From CBDFKK01 sp965248815 (GTDB lineage: Bacteria > Pseudomonadota > Alphaproteobacteria > SMXP01), in contig CBDFKK010000008.1 in the NCBI GenBank assembly GCA_965248815.1, positions 62,001 to 126,000 on the forward strand: a stretch of DNA of 64,000 nt. The letters are read 5' to 3'. Positions 36,958 through 46,718 of the stretch are shown here, in pieces (the stretch's first letter is position 1; the number at the start of each line of letters is the position of its first letter). The position numbers were made by a program, and so were the translations under genes. The notes beneath the pieces were generated by a model. That model made no database searches. It saw nothing but the letters and a program-made list of their open reading frames with translations, and was not told where the DNA came from.

Positions 36958-37488
36958 ATGAGTGTCAAAGGCATTTTAGGGGCCTGCGCGGTTGGCGGCG
37001 TTGCAGTGATGGCATCGGCTTCAGCCTGGAGCCACGCATATATGGTGCAAAAGGAAGTTGCGGCGGGCGCCTGGCACTTGGTTGAAATTGCGATCCCCCA
37101 CGGCTGTTATGGATCGCCGACGACCGAAGTCAGCATCAAAGCGCCTGATGGCGTATTCAACGCCCGCCCCGAAGTCAAACCCGGCTGGACTCTATCGACC
37201 AAAATGAAAAAACTCGACGAACCGATCCAAACCCCGGAAGTCGTCATTACCGAGATTGTCGATGAAATGACCTGGAGCGGTGGTAATCTCAACGATCTGC
37301 ACCTCGAGCGCTTCAACTTCTTAGCAAAGATGCCGAACGAAGCCGGTCGCACGCTTTATTTTAAGATTATTCAAAAATGCGAAGAGGGCGAATTGCGCTG
37401 GATCGAGATTCCAGAGCCTGGCGAAGACCGCCGCCAATATTTGCACCCCGCGCCCACCATTGATCTCGTTGACCCTGCATCGATGTAG
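36958..37488 (+). CDS. YcnI-like (DUF1775) exported copper-binding-type protein
   Basis: 176 residues. A signal peptide ends near ASAWS, which would leave His-Ala-Tyr at the mature N-terminus, matching the copper-site histidine of YcnI proteins. YGSPTTEVSIKAPDG, TWSGGNL and FNFLAKMPNEAGRTLYFKIIQKC follow the DUF1775 pattern. ATGGGAGAG precedes the ATG. Likely periplasmic copper handling; not proven here. Confidence 0.85.
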   Translation: MSVKGILGACAVGGVAVMASASAWSHAYMVQKEVAAGAWHLVEIAIPHGCYGSPTTEVSIKAPDGVFNARPEVKPGWTLSTKMKKLDEPIQTPEVVITEIVDEMTWSGGNLNDLHLERFNFLAKMPNEAGRTLYFKIIQKCEEGELRWIEIPEPGEDRRQYLHPAPTIDLVDPASM

Positions 37489-37511
37489 GGCGCGTTCGCA
37501 TTAGAATTTCA

Positions 37512-37997
37512 CTAAGTTTGGTCACTCAGCGTCACTTCGCTGCGGTGGCCAAAGCTTATTGTGTTGTCGATGAAGCGGATCCACGATGGGGTAATGCGGT
37601 AAAAAGCGCTTTGTAATAAACGATCGGCAATCATCCGACCTTCCGATCCAACAGGTGCTTGCAGCAGGTCACCGACATCGGGAAATTTCTTAAGAAAGAG
37701 AGCTTGGACGTCGCTGCGATCTTCGTCTGCGACCACACTCACGCGCCCTTGGATCTGTAAGCCCTGAATAGACTGCCAAGCCTTGCAGTCTTCGTTGATG
37801 GTGGCGGCGATCTCGGGGTTTGAGGCGGCTTCGATGCAATGACGGGTCTTAGGATCGGATACAAAGTAGAGATTGAGATCCGGGTCTTCGGCAAAAAACA
37901 TCGTGGCAGCCCACGGGCCGCTGCCCGACACCGTCGCCAAGCTGAGCGTCGTGCGCTCAGCCATGAATTTCCGAATATTGTCTACGTCTTGGTTCAT
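37512..37997 (-). CDS. Pyridoxamine 5'-phosphate oxidase-family protein
   Basis: 161 residues from ATG 37997. A split-barrel flavin-binding fold is suggested by MAERTTLSLATVSGSGPWAATMFFAED, NLYFVSDPKTRHCI and GLQIQGRVSVVADED, ending FYRITPSWIRFIDN. Such proteins use FMN, F420 or haem; the cofactor cannot be told from sequence alone. The gene is divergent from the acetoacetate-decarboxylase-like gene. Confidence 0.87.
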   Translation of the reverse strand: MNQDVDNIRKFMAERTTLSLATVSGSGPWAATMFFAEDPDLNLYFVSDPKTRHCIEAASNPEIAATINEDCKAWQSIQGLQIQGRVSVVADEDRSDVQALFLKKFPDVGDLLQAPVGSEGRMIADRLLQSAFYRITPSWIRFIDNTISFGHRSEVTLSDQT

Positions 37998-38087
37998 CAC
38001 CTGTCTCCGCCTATCACGCGTGCACTTAAATGCTAGTGTGCGTAGATGGATATCTAACACGTTGAAGACGACGAGGGAGAAGTCAAG

Positions 38088-38828
38088 ATGACGGATGATC
38101 GCGATGCGCGCGCTGCATTGAATCCCTATTGGGCCCCGCCCGTGGGACCCGGGCCTTATCCCATGGAACGGGCCGAAATGATGATCATCGAGTGCGACGC
38201 CGATGCTAAAGAGCTGTCGCGGATTACGCCGTCTTTTTGCGAACCGGCCGAACACACGCGGATCAAGGTCTTCTTCGCCAACAATAGCCAACCGCCTACG
38301 TCGCTTCGTTTTTATGAAGTCGGCTTTATTCAAGAAGTTTTCTACAAGGGCGAAATTGTTCAGACTATTCCGTATATCTGGGTGTCGGACGATTTGGCGA
38401 TGCTCGGCGGACGTGAGTATTTTGGCATGACCAAACTCATGACCGACGACAACGGCTTGCAGATACATGCCAATCAAATATTCGGCCGCTTGTCGCGGGG
38501 CGGCGTGACCATGGCCGAAGCTTCGATGATGTTGGAACGCGAAGCCGCCCCTAGCGAACTGCCGTTCCCAGGTTACGCCTCAGTGTACGAGCGGCACATC
38601 CCCAATCCCAATCCGGAAAAGCCATCTCAGCGCCAGCTGATCAAACTGCAGGTGCGAGACCGCGCCATCGACGGGCGCTGCTGGCTCGGCCGCGGTTATA
38701 TTGAAACGCACCACCCGCTCAACTCCGGCTTTGACCGGCTGGCCCTGAAGGCAACCGGCAAGGCCTGGTACGGCGTATTCAAGTGGAACCTGCCTCACGG
38801 TGACATCGTGGAAGAGCGAGAGGTTTAA
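38088..38828 (+). CDS. Acetoacetate decarboxylase-family protein
   Basis: 246 residues. WVSDDLAMLGGREYFGMTKLM corresponds to the ADC region that carries the Schiff-base lysine in the family (here Thr-Lys instead of Pro-Lys-Lys). FFANNSQPPTSLRFYEVGF and the C-terminal LKATGKAWYGVFKWNL are compatible with the fold. GAGGGAGAAG lies before the ATG. May act on a beta-keto or related acid; substrate unknown. Confidence 0.85.
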   Translation: MTDDRDARAALNPYWAPPVGPGPYPMERAEMMIIECDADAKELSRITPSFCEPAEHTRIKVFFANNSQPPTSLRFYEVGFIQEVFYKGEIVQTIPYIWVSDDLAMLGGREYFGMTKLMTDDNGLQIHANQIFGRLSRGGVTMAEASMMLEREAAPSELPFPGYASVYERHIPNPNPEKPSQRQLIKLQVRDRAIDGRCWLGRGYIETHHPLNSGFDRLALKATGKAWYGVFKWNLPHGDIVEEREV

Positions 38829-38831
38829 GGC

Positions 38832-39899
38832 TCAAAGCTCGCATTGATTGTCAGTGCGCTGCGCCATTACCGAGCGAATTTGCTCGACCATTTCATCTTC
38901 CGAGACGTATTCCTCGGGTGATGGCTGAATCAACAGCAAGAGCGTCCCTTTGTCCAAGTCTTTGCTTGAAATCGCGGGTGCTGCACTATCACCAACAGCG
39001 ACCGGCGACACGACCGCAATTTTGAGATCGGGCGCGCCGGCCTTGACCCGCTCCGCTGTGCCCAAGAATTCCTCGCTGTGGAATGAGCCGTTGAGATGCA
39101 CGACCTGACGGCCGGGATTGGCATCGAGGTGCTGCAAAATGGATTCGGCCATGGTCTCATCACGAGTAACTTGAGCCGCATAGCTGTTGAGCGCCATCTC
39201 GCTCGGACCCTCAGACTCGGAGTCACCGCCATGGCTGCCGCTGCCGCCTAAGAATTCCATATATTTGTCTTTGTACGTTCCATCGGAAAGGTCAAGAGAT
39301 TGCGCCGCCCACGTGCGCTGTTCATCATTGAGTTTATCGAGCGAACTGGGCCCTTGTTGGCCGACGCAGCGAATGATCCAAACGGGAGTCTCGGCCGCGA
39401 TCACGGGCAAACGATTTTGCTTTGCCAACTCAACAAGCGGACGGTAGCTCGTCGGATAATTGTCCCACGCCCTGCCTTTGCGGCGCAGCGTTTCTTCGCC
39501 GATGCGGCCCGCTAAAAAGTCGTCAACGACAGGCTGAACGTCACGCTCAAATTGTTCAAGGCTGAGGCTGACATCGGCATTTCGCTCAGAAAGGCGGCGA
39601 AATAGTTCGTATTGCGCCAAGTGATTTGCAGGATGGCGATGAATCTCACCGAAAAATACGACGTCATAGTCGGCCAACACATCGGCTGCTTGATCTATTG
39701 AAACTGCACGCGGATCGCCGTCGTTCCCGCTCACGAGCGCAAAATCGTAGTAACTCTCCAGTGCGCGAGACAATACAAATTGATCGTCATCTTCCGCTTG
39801 CAGAGAGTCCGTCGACACGCCCGGCTGTGCGGCACATCCTGTAGTGAGCGCCAGCGCCAATGAACCGGCTACTTGAAGTTTCGCAACGCCTCTCGTCAT
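38832..39899 (-). CDS. ChaN-family lipoprotein
   Basis: 355 residues. Lipobox LTTGC at about residue 22 predicts a lipid-anchored protein. VVFFGEIHRHPANHLAQYELFRRL and VSLEQFERDVQPVVDDFLAG are ChaN/DUF399 hallmarks, with QVVHLNGSFHSEEFLG near the end, related to the TIKI/EreA fold. ChaN homologs bind haem. It lies 23 bp downstream of the M1-M28 peptidase gene on the same strand. Confidence 0.88.
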   Translation of the reverse strand: MTRGVAKLQVAGSLALALTTGCAAQPGVSTDSLQAEDDDQFVLSRALESYYDFALVSGNDGDPRAVSIDQAADVLADYDVVFFGEIHRHPANHLAQYELFRRLSERNADVSLSLEQFERDVQPVVDDFLAGRIGEETLRRKGRAWDNYPTSYRPLVELAKQNRLPVIAAETPVWIIRCVGQQGPSSLDKLNDEQRTWAAQSLDLSDGTYKDKYMEFLGGSGSHGGDSESEGPSEMALNSYAAQVTRDETMAESILQHLDANPGRQVVHLNGSFHSEEFLGTAERVKAGAPDLKIAVVSPVAVGDSAAPAISSKDLDKGTLLLLIQPSPEEYVSEDEMVEQIRSVMAQRTDNQCEL

Positions 39900-39922
39900 T
39901 TCTGATCACCCCAATAAACTTT

Positions 39923-42900
39923 TTATCGCGCTGCGAGCGTCATATCACCGGTGAGTTCATCGCCGTTCCGCGTATAGCGGACTTGGACTTGGTCACCCGG
40001 CTCGAATTGACCGAGAATTTGCGCGAAACCCGCGAGGTCAGCGACGTCGTCTTCACCAAGTCCGGTGATGACGTCCCCAGCCTGAAGACCTGCCGCCGCT
40101 GCAGGGGAATTTTCGGCAACGCTTTGCACCTTTATGCCCGGTCCGGCAAATGTAAAGTCGGGCATGGTGCCCGTACTGACACGTCGCTGACGGCTGCCTT
40201 CGGGACGCGCCGTGCGCTCAATGGCGCGAAAGTGCATCCGATCTTTCCGTGCCGCAAGGACATCAGCTGCTTCACGCACCAAGGTCGCGATCTTGACCAT
40301 GCCCGCCGGATCGATCTTGTCCGCCGTATCGGACGGGCGGTGATAATCCTCATTGGCGCCGGAAAAAATCTGAACGGCCGGTACGCTCGCATCGACAAAC
40401 GCAGCATTGTCGCTGGCGCTCAAATTGCTTGACGCAAGCTCCACATCAATGCCGGTAGCCGCCGCCGCATTGGCAAACAGAACAGACCAATCGTCTGAGG
40501 AGGGGCCGCCAAATATCATCACCTTCTTGTCGCCGAGACGGCCGACCGTATCCATGTTCAAATTTGCGATGGTTTGATCGATGGGATAGACGCCCGCGTT
40601 GGCTGCATAATGCTTGGCGCCCAACAGACCCGCCTCCTCTGCGCTAAACGCGGCAAAAACAATTGACCGGTCGGGGGCAGTGGCCTGAGCCATCACTTCA
40701 GCCAGTTCAATTAAGACAGCCGTGCCGCTGGCATTGTCGTCGGCGCCGTTGTGGATTTGCCCTTCAAAGCCCTGGCGTGCATCCGGCCAGCCGCGGCCTA
40801 GATGATCGTAGTGCGCCGATATGACAACGGATTGGCCGTCATAGTCCGGCTTTGCACCGGCAATGACTCCCACGACGTTCTTAACCGTGACGTCTTCGTC
40901 GTTCTCGCCTTTGACGGAAAATGACTGAAAATAGGTTCCGTCATCACCGCCAGGCTGCAAACCAAACTCTTCAAACTTTTGCGCCAGGAAATCTGCCGCT
41001 GTGTCGAGCCCCGCAGTGCCGACACCGCGCCCTTCAAGGTCGTCTGAGGCCAGGTAATCGACATGGGCTTTCAAACGCTCGGCGGAAAAAACCGGATCGA
41101 GAGTAGCCAAGGCAGGACGTTGGTCCAGCTCCGCCGTCGGCATCTCATCGGAGAGTTGCGCAATCAGCGGCGAGTCGAGCACCGGCCATTCACCGCTGGC
41201 GACATTCTTGGCTTCTTCGCCTTGAAAACCGAGATAGCTGTATTTGCCGTAGTGGGTCAGCACGCTCGCGAGCCGGGGAACCACTCCGTCATGAGACGCC
41301 GTCAGCCATACAATGACTTGTTCGCTATTACTCGGATGGCGCAACGCCACTACAGCACTATGATTGGATTTATCGAGCCGCGTTCCCCCAAACTGAATAA
41401 ACTCTGCGTCAGCGCTCGCATCATATTTTGACAGGGCTTGCGTGACGATAGATCCGAACGCGTTGTCATCACCCAGAATCCAAATTGCGCGATCCGCCGG
41501 CAATGCATCGATCTCATTGTCTCGTACGACCTCGATCTTGTCGCCGTCGGTCCAAATCTCCGCCAGCTGTTCGTAGCGTTTCAGGATCTGCGGATCCGCG
41601 GCAGCCGGCAAAACAATTAAGGTATGATCAGATCCGAAAGCTTTAGACAGCGACGGCGGTGTCTCCATTACGTCGAGACGACGGAAGATATCAAACGCAG
41701 GATCGACTTCGACACGCAAAGGTTTCGACTCGAGTTCTAATTCATAAGATTGAGACGCATCCTTCATATCGATCGTTTCAACGGTCACACCCTCATTGCT
41801 GTAAATTGCCACAGGAATTGTAAGATTGAACGCGGGTGCAGATTGTTGCTGTGTCAAATCAAATGAAAGCGCGTAACCTCCGCCGGCCTCCTTAACGTCC
41901 ACGTTTTGCAATGCTAGTGATGGTGCGCCCTTCAGGGTCACCCACTGCTCGAAGAATGCGCCAAGATCATCGCCCGTATGGTCCTCGAAGGCGGCCCTGA
42001 TGTCATCATAGGACGCACGCTCAAACTTGTTGCGCTCGTAAAAAAGCCTGAACCCCTCGATAAAGGCTGCATCCCCTACGCGGGTGCGCAGCATATTCCA
42101 GAACATTGCGGATTTACCGTAGCCCACTGCTTCGGTCGCCGCGCTGTAGCGTGAGATGAACTCAGAGAGCGGAAAGTCGTTGTCGTCTTTCACATAGTCG
42201 GTATAGCGCTGAAGAATGGAGCGCCGATAATCGGCCCCCTGCCCGCGCTGTTCTGCAACTAGATGGTCGGCCATATAGGCAGTCAAACCTTCGCACCAAT
42301 TGCCCGTCGGAAAATCAACATAGACTCCATTGCCCCACCAATTGTGCAAAAGCTCGTGGGGATAAGACGAATGGAGAATGAAAGGAAAGCGAATTACCTG
42401 TTCGCCCAACAACGTGAACGACGGCATTCCAAAGCCCGTTTCCCAAAAATTTTCGACTAAGGCAAACTTCGTATAGGGATAGGGGCCCAACATGTTGCGG
42501 TACATCTCGAGATACTGCGCCGTTGTTTCGAGATAGCGCTTGGCCAAGTTGTCGTCTGGCTTGCGCAAAAAGGCCATCGCCTTAACAGCGCCGACATCGA
42601 ACGAATATTCTGTGAACTGTGCTCCAATGAGATGAACTTCTTCCGTCGGAGTCGTGACGGACCACGTGTCGATGTGACGTCCGGCCTCTTCGATAGCGCT
42701 CAGCCGCGTACCTTGTCCGATCGATCGCCAACCTTGCGGGAGCGAAACGGTCATCTCATAGGTCATGAGATGTTCGTCAATCTGAGGCAACCAATAGGTC
42801 GAACCGGCTAAGTATACGCCGCGTTCTTCGATCAAACCTGGCGAAGTGCTAAACCCTCTTGCGTATTCCTCCCCGACTTGTTCAATCGGCTCGTTAATCG

Positions 42901-43276
42901 TGCCTTTAATTTCGACTTTAAGTTCGAGATCGCCCGAGCGGTCGCCACCTATGACACGGTACTTATTAATCCGAATGGGAGAGGGAATGCCGGCATCGTC
43001 TCTGTCCATGCCGCCATCTTCAGCTTCGATACTCTCAGCAATAACCTCAAACTCAATGCCAGGCGTCAGCGACTTGATTTCAAGTTCGGTGTTGAGCCCC
43101 AGATGCACTTCGTCGTCGAGCAACGAATTTGGCACAGACATCCGGTCAACAACTTCAAGCTTAGACGTAGCTGGATCGGCCTTGGCATCGAGATCGTGAT
43201 GTATCGCATCAAAGTCGGCGGCAAGCGCCGCACTCCAAAATAGAGATAGGCATAGTGGGATAAGGACGTGTCGCAT
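39923..43276 (-). CDS. M1-M28-PDZ metallopeptidase fusion, exported
   Basis: 1,117 residues from ATG 43276, where a signal peptide begins (HVLIPLCLSLFWSAALA). N-terminal M1-like aminopeptidase: HELLHNWW at residues 307-311 with a second zinc Glu in NWCEGLTAY near 329. A central linker of about 250 residues follows, then an M28 domain with ISAHYDHLG, NGADDNASG and AAFSAEEAGLLG, the zinc ligands and catalytic Glu of the family. The last about 90 residues form a PDZ domain (QSVAENSPAAAAGLQAGDVITGL). Two separate zinc peptidase centres plus PDZ in one chain suggest sequential trimming of peptides in the periplasm. Confidence 0.88.
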   Translation of the reverse strand: MRHVLIPLCLSLFWSAALAADFDAIHHDLDAKADPATSKLEVVDRMSVPNSLLDDEVHLGLNTELEIKSLTPGIEFEVIAESIEAEDGGMDRDDAGIPSPIRINKYRVIGGDRSGDLELKVEIKGTINEPIEQVGEEYARGFSTSPGLIEERGVYLAGSTYWLPQIDEHLMTYEMTVSLPQGWRSIGQGTRLSAIEEAGRHIDTWSVTTPTEEVHLIGAQFTEYSFDVGAVKAMAFLRKPDDNLAKRYLETTAQYLEMYRNMLGPYPYTKFALVENFWETGFGMPSFTLLGEQVIRFPFILHSSYPHELLHNWWGNGVYVDFPTGNWCEGLTAYMADHLVAEQRGQGADYRRSILQRYTDYVKDDNDFPLSEFISRYSAATEAVGYGKSAMFWNMLRTRVGDAAFIEGFRLFYERNKFERASYDDIRAAFEDHTGDDLGAFFEQWVTLKGAPSLALQNVDVKEAGGGYALSFDLTQQQSAPAFNLTIPVAIYSNEGVTVETIDMKDASQSYELELESKPLRVEVDPAFDIFRRLDVMETPPSLSKAFGSDHTLIVLPAAADPQILKRYEQLAEIWTDGDKIEVVRDNEIDALPADRAIWILGDDNAFGSIVTQALSKYDASADAEFIQFGGTRLDKSNHSAVVALRHPSNSEQVIVWLTASHDGVVPRLASVLTHYGKYSYLGFQGEEAKNVASGEWPVLDSPLIAQLSDEMPTAELDQRPALATLDPVFSAERLKAHVDYLASDDLEGRGVGTAGLDTAADFLAQKFEEFGLQPGGDDGTYFQSFSVKGENDEDVTVKNVVGVIAGAKPDYDGQSVVISAHYDHLGRGWPDARQGFEGQIHNGADDNASGTAVLIELAEVMAQATAPDRSIVFAAFSAEEAGLLGAKHYAANAGVYPIDQTIANLNMDTVGRLGDKKVMIFGGPSSDDWSVLFANAAAATGIDVELASSNLSASDNAAFVDASVPAVQIFSGANEDYHRPSDTADKIDPAGMVKIATLVREAADVLAARKDRMHFRAIERTARPEGSRQRRVSTGTMPDFTFAGPGIKVQSVAENSPAAAAGLQAGDVITGLGEDDVADLAGFAQILGQFEPGDQVQVRYTRNGDELTGDMTLAAR

Positions 43277-43400
43277 AAACAAGCTCACTAGTTTGAAGCA
43301 TCCCAGCGAATACCGGGACCAGTAGGCCTCAGAATAGACCTCTAACGACACGATTTAAACGGCTAGGACGCCGCACCTTGGTCGAGCGAAAGCGGTAAGA

Positions 43401-44999
43401 TTAGCCTGCTTCGTCGTGCTCTATCCGCAAATAACGGTTGGGTGTTGCCGATAGAGGGGTGTTGATCCAGCCTTTGACATAGGGCTGAACCAGCCGTCGC
43501 CAGACATGGAAATAAATGGGAATGATCGGATAATCATCCATAAAGATCCGTTCAGCTTGGGCTTGAATTTCATGCCGTTTATCGGCGTCTAATGTGACGC
43601 TGGACTGAGCAATAAGATCGTCGAAGGCGGGATTGGAATATCTCACCCAATTACTGACGTAACCGGATTCAAATCTTTCCAAATAGGATGTCGGGTCGTC
43701 ATAGGCCGCAAAAAATGCCGTGCGAACAATATCGAACTGCCCTTCGCGGAATCGGTTGATCAGTTGCCGGAATTCAAGTGTGTCAGTTTCCACCGTCACA
43801 CCAATTGCCTTCCACATGCCGAGCAAGGCAACGGCCATTTTACGGTTTTCTTCCTGCGGGTCATAGGTGTAGGTCAGTGTCAAAGGGTTGCTCTCATCAA
43901 AACCGGCTTCCGCTAACAAGGCGCGGGCTTGCTCTTGCCGTTCCTCGAACGTCAGATCCTGATATGGCATACGTAGAGCGTCATAGCCGGTAAAATTAGG
44001 ATTAACATATGTGTGAGCAGGGCTGACACCGGTCCGAAGTAGCTGATTGGCAATGAGTTCGCGGTCGATGACCATTGACAAGGCTTTGCGCACGCGCACG
44101 TCGTCAAAGGGCGGCTTTGTGATATTGATGGCGATATAAAAAATTGCCAACGAAGGCGCAATCTGCAGTGCATCGGGAATGTTCTCTTGAATCCAATCAA
44201 ACTGATTGGGCGGAAAGTTTAGTACGACGTCGAGTTCACCTGCGCGAAATTGCTTCAACGACGTCGATAGATCCTTCCACGGATAATAATAGATTTCGTC
44301 GATTTGAATTTGGTCGGCTTCGTGAAAAAGCGGATTTTTCTCAAGCTTGATATATGACTGAGGAACGCGCTCCGCTAAAACGTAGGCGCCGTTCGACACC
44401 ATGCGGCCGGGCTTGGTCCAACCGTCACCCCATTCCTCGATCGCATGACGCGGCACCGGTGCAAGCGTTGAATTCGCAATGATATTGATAAAGAACGGCA
44501 TAGGCCGCTCGAGAGTGACCTCTAGTGTGAGATCATCAAGCGCTTTGACTCCCATGTTTTCAACCGGAAGTTCGCCGCGATTGATCGCCCGCGCATTCTT
44601 GATGGGATAGAGAAACGAAGCAAAAACGGCGCGGGTTTTCGGATCAACAAAGCGGCGAAACGAAAAGTCAAAATCTTCTGCCGTGACCGGGACGCCGTCG
44701 GACCATGTCAGTCCTTCGCGGAGCTTGAACGTGTATGTGATTTGGTCCTCACTGAGCGTCCAACTCTCTGCAGCCCCGGGCTCAAATTCGACATTCTCGT
44801 TGCGATCAACCAGCGTCAGAAACATGTCATCAATCATGGGCGCGGCCGACTGAGCCATCGCTTTGTTGGGATCAAGTGTGGGCGGCTCTGTCGCCGTTCC
44901 ACGGCGCAGAACGGTTTGCGCGCCGGCGTCGATTGCACCCGCCGTCAGTGTAATCGATAGGATTGTCCCCAAAACAAAACTTCTTGACCTAAACACCAT
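43401..44999 (-). CDS. ABC transporter peptide-type substrate-binding protein (SBP_bac_5)
   Basis: 532 residues. The ATG at 44999 is preferred because GGAGAG lies just upstream. Signal peptide ends near DAGAQT, then RRGTATEPPTLDPNKA, GLTWSDGVPVTAEDFDFSFRRF and VRKALSMVIDRELIANQLL, the classic OppA/DppA pattern. No permease or ATPase genes are adjacent. Ligand probably an oligopeptide or similar. Confidence 0.92.
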   Translation of the reverse strand: MVFRSRSFVLGTILSITLTAGAIDAGAQTVLRRGTATEPPTLDPNKAMAQSAAPMIDDMFLTLVDRNENVEFEPGAAESWTLSEDQITYTFKLREGLTWSDGVPVTAEDFDFSFRRFVDPKTRAVFASFLYPIKNARAINRGELPVENMGVKALDDLTLEVTLERPMPFFINIIANSTLAPVPRHAIEEWGDGWTKPGRMVSNGAYVLAERVPQSYIKLEKNPLFHEADQIQIDEIYYYPWKDLSTSLKQFRAGELDVVLNFPPNQFDWIQENIPDALQIAPSLAIFYIAINITKPPFDDVRVRKALSMVIDRELIANQLLRTGVSPAHTYVNPNFTGYDALRMPYQDLTFEERQEQARALLAEAGFDESNPLTLTYTYDPQEENRKMAVALLGMWKAIGVTVETDTLEFRQLINRFREGQFDIVRTAFFAAYDDPTSYLERFESGYVSNWVRYSNPAFDDLIAQSSVTLDADKRHEIQAQAERIFMDDYPIIPIYFHVWRRLVQPYVKGWINTPLSATPNRYLRIEHDEAG

Positions 45000-45289
45000 C
45001 ACAAATCTCTCCATTCGATCCGACAAGCGATCTGTTCTTAAGCTGCCCCTAAGCTTTCAACAGCAAAACCATCTGGACCAGCGCTGATAGCGAAATGGCC
45101 ATTCTGAGATTAACTATACGACTAATAATGGCGATTGGATGATCGATTAGCGGTTATCAAGCGCAGTCAAAATGGTTATTCGCTTTTAGTTGGGCTCGTG
45201 CACAACTCTTGGTGCACCGCATTGCTTAACTTAAACTTAGGTCAACGTGATAAAGTCGACCGAATTGAGCCAGATTGGGGAATTCATTC
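45000..45289. other. Intergenic region between divergent genes
   Basis: 290 bp between the divergent substrate-binding protein and Rieske genes. It must contain both promoters, but I cannot assign a convincing -35/-10 pair or operator. No gene seen. Confidence 0.5.
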
Positions 45290-46432
45290 ATGTTCATCAA
45301 CTTTTGGTATGCTGCAGAAGTAAGCGACAAAGTTACCAAAGACGGGCCGGTTCACGTCAAAATGCTCGGCCAGGATTTCGTGCTGTTTCGCGATACAGAT
45401 GGCACCGCTCATTGCCTGAGCAATGTCTGCGTCCATCGCGGCGGCTCGCTGGCACACGGCAAAATCAAGGGCGACTGCGTCGAATGCCCCTATCACGGCT
45501 GGCAATTCAATGGCGAGGGCGCTTGCACGCGAATCCCTTCCATGGGTCTCGACGCAAAGATCCCGAGCCGGGCAAAAATTGATGCTTACCCTACCGTTGA
45601 GAAATACGGGATCGTATTCGCGTTCCTTGGCGACCTGCCGGAAGACCAGCGTCCACCGATCATGGAAATTCCGGAATATGACGAGGAGGGCTGGCGCAAG
45701 ACATTTGTCAATCCGGAATTCGAATTCGAGTACAAACGGTCTATCGAAAACGGGCTCGATTTTGCCCACAACGAGTTCGTCCACGACACCCATATTTTTA
45801 CCAAAGACGAAACCGACAATTTCGTTGTGCCGGATCTCGAACTGACTGAAACGGAATGGGGTACAGGTATTTGGAATTACATGCCAGGACCGCCTCTCGC
45901 CGATGAACAGATGCGGGAGGCATCAGGCAAAAACGAGGCCGGCCAAGTCGAAATCGGAACCGGCCATGAGGGCTGCTCCAGTCTATGGACATTTATCCGT
46001 CCCACTCCACAATTCAAAATTCATCAATATTTCTTCGAAACGCCGATTGACGAGGCAAACATTCGGATTTTCTTTATCAATATGCGCAACGCCATGATTG
46101 AACCGGAAAACGACAAGGTCATCTCGGACCGCAACATGTATGTGGTGAATCAAGATCGCGATGTACTGTCAAAGCTGCGTCCCGTCCTGACACCCGAAAC
46201 CAATGTACACGAGACTTTAGTGCCGGCCGATGGACCGATCGCGCGATACCGCGAGCGCGTGAAAGAATGGGAAGCCAAAGGCTGGCGCATCGATGTGGAC
46301 GCGGTCAAACAGACTGAAAGCAAGGTGGCTTACGCCATCCCCAGCCCCGCACGGCGCAACAGCAAAGGCTGGGCGCTTGATGCCATACCCTTACGGCCCG
46401 GTGAGTCCGGATTGCGCAAAGCCGCCGAATGA
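45290..46432 (+). CDS. Rieske non-haem iron oxygenase, alpha subunit
   Basis: 380 residues from ATG 45290; a TTG 15 bases upstream would add five residues. The Rieske centre CVHRGG ... CPYHGWQFN supplies two Cys and two His. The mononuclear iron site is seen in ENGLDFAHNEFVHDTHIF (two His), with the Asp expected further on. VanA/dicamba monooxygenase-like aromatic oxygenase needing a reductase and ferredoxin, neither of which is adjacent. A strong terminator follows. Confidence 0.9.
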   Translation: MFINFWYAAEVSDKVTKDGPVHVKMLGQDFVLFRDTDGTAHCLSNVCVHRGGSLAHGKIKGDCVECPYHGWQFNGEGACTRIPSMGLDAKIPSRAKIDAYPTVEKYGIVFAFLGDLPEDQRPPIMEIPEYDEEGWRKTFVNPEFEFEYKRSIENGLDFAHNEFVHDTHIFTKDETDNFVVPDLELTETEWGTGIWNYMPGPPLADEQMREASGKNEAGQVEIGTGHEGCSSLWTFIRPTPQFKIHQYFFETPIDEANIRIFFINMRNAMIEPENDKVISDRNMYVVNQDRDVLSKLRPVLTPETNVHETLVPADGPIARYRERVKEWEAKGWRIDVDAVKQTESKVAYAIPSPARRNSKGWALDAIPLRPGESGLRKAAE

Positions 46433-46460
46433 TCTGCGATTGAACAATATACAGACAAGA

Positions 46461-46490
46461 AAAACCCCGGACATCGTGCCGGGGTTTTTT
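46461..46490 (+). terminator. Strong Rho-independent terminator, bidirectional
   Basis: AAAACCCCGG pairs CCGGGGTTTT over a short loop, ending in T6, 28 bases after the Rieske stop. The A-rich left arm lets it also end transcripts of the leftward small gene at 46518. Confidence 0.93.
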
Positions 46491-46517
46491 GATTCTGAGT
46501 CATGTCGACGTAAAGCG

Positions 46518-46718
46518 TTACATAGGGCTCACTTCTTTGACGAATGCGGCGTCAATTTTTGTGATGCCTTTTTCTTTGGCTTTATCGGCCAAGTTCTTGA
46601 GCGCCATCGATAGCACGAAACCAGGCACGGCCGTCAGCGACTCTGCGGCTTCCGGCAACAACTCAAGTGAGCCATCAATACCTTTCAGTTGTTCGATAAT
46701 TTCAGCAACGTCTGCCAT
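46518..46718 (-). CDS. Small helical protein (66 aa), PCP_red-like
   Basis: Starts at an ATG preceded by AAGAGGAA. LTAVPGFVLSMALKNLADKAKEKGITKIDAAFV resembles the C-terminal proto-chlorophyllide-reductase-type helical domain (hydrophobic core, then a Lys-rich helix and GITKI). No photosynthesis genes are nearby, so function is not implied. The terminator at 46461-46490 lies downstream. Confidence 0.55.
   Translation of the reverse strand: MADVAEIIEQLKGIDGSLELLPEAAESLTAVPGFVLSMALKNLADKAKEKGITKIDAAFVKEVSPM

Noticed and set aside
37998..38477. N-terminal extension of the pyridoxamine oxidase-like gene
   Set aside because: The extension is the antisense of the acetoacetate decarboxylase-like gene; the ATG at 37997 gives the normal family length.
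39860..40432. Rightward ORF of 190 codons
   Set aside because: Shadow of the M1-M28-PDZ gene on the other strand.
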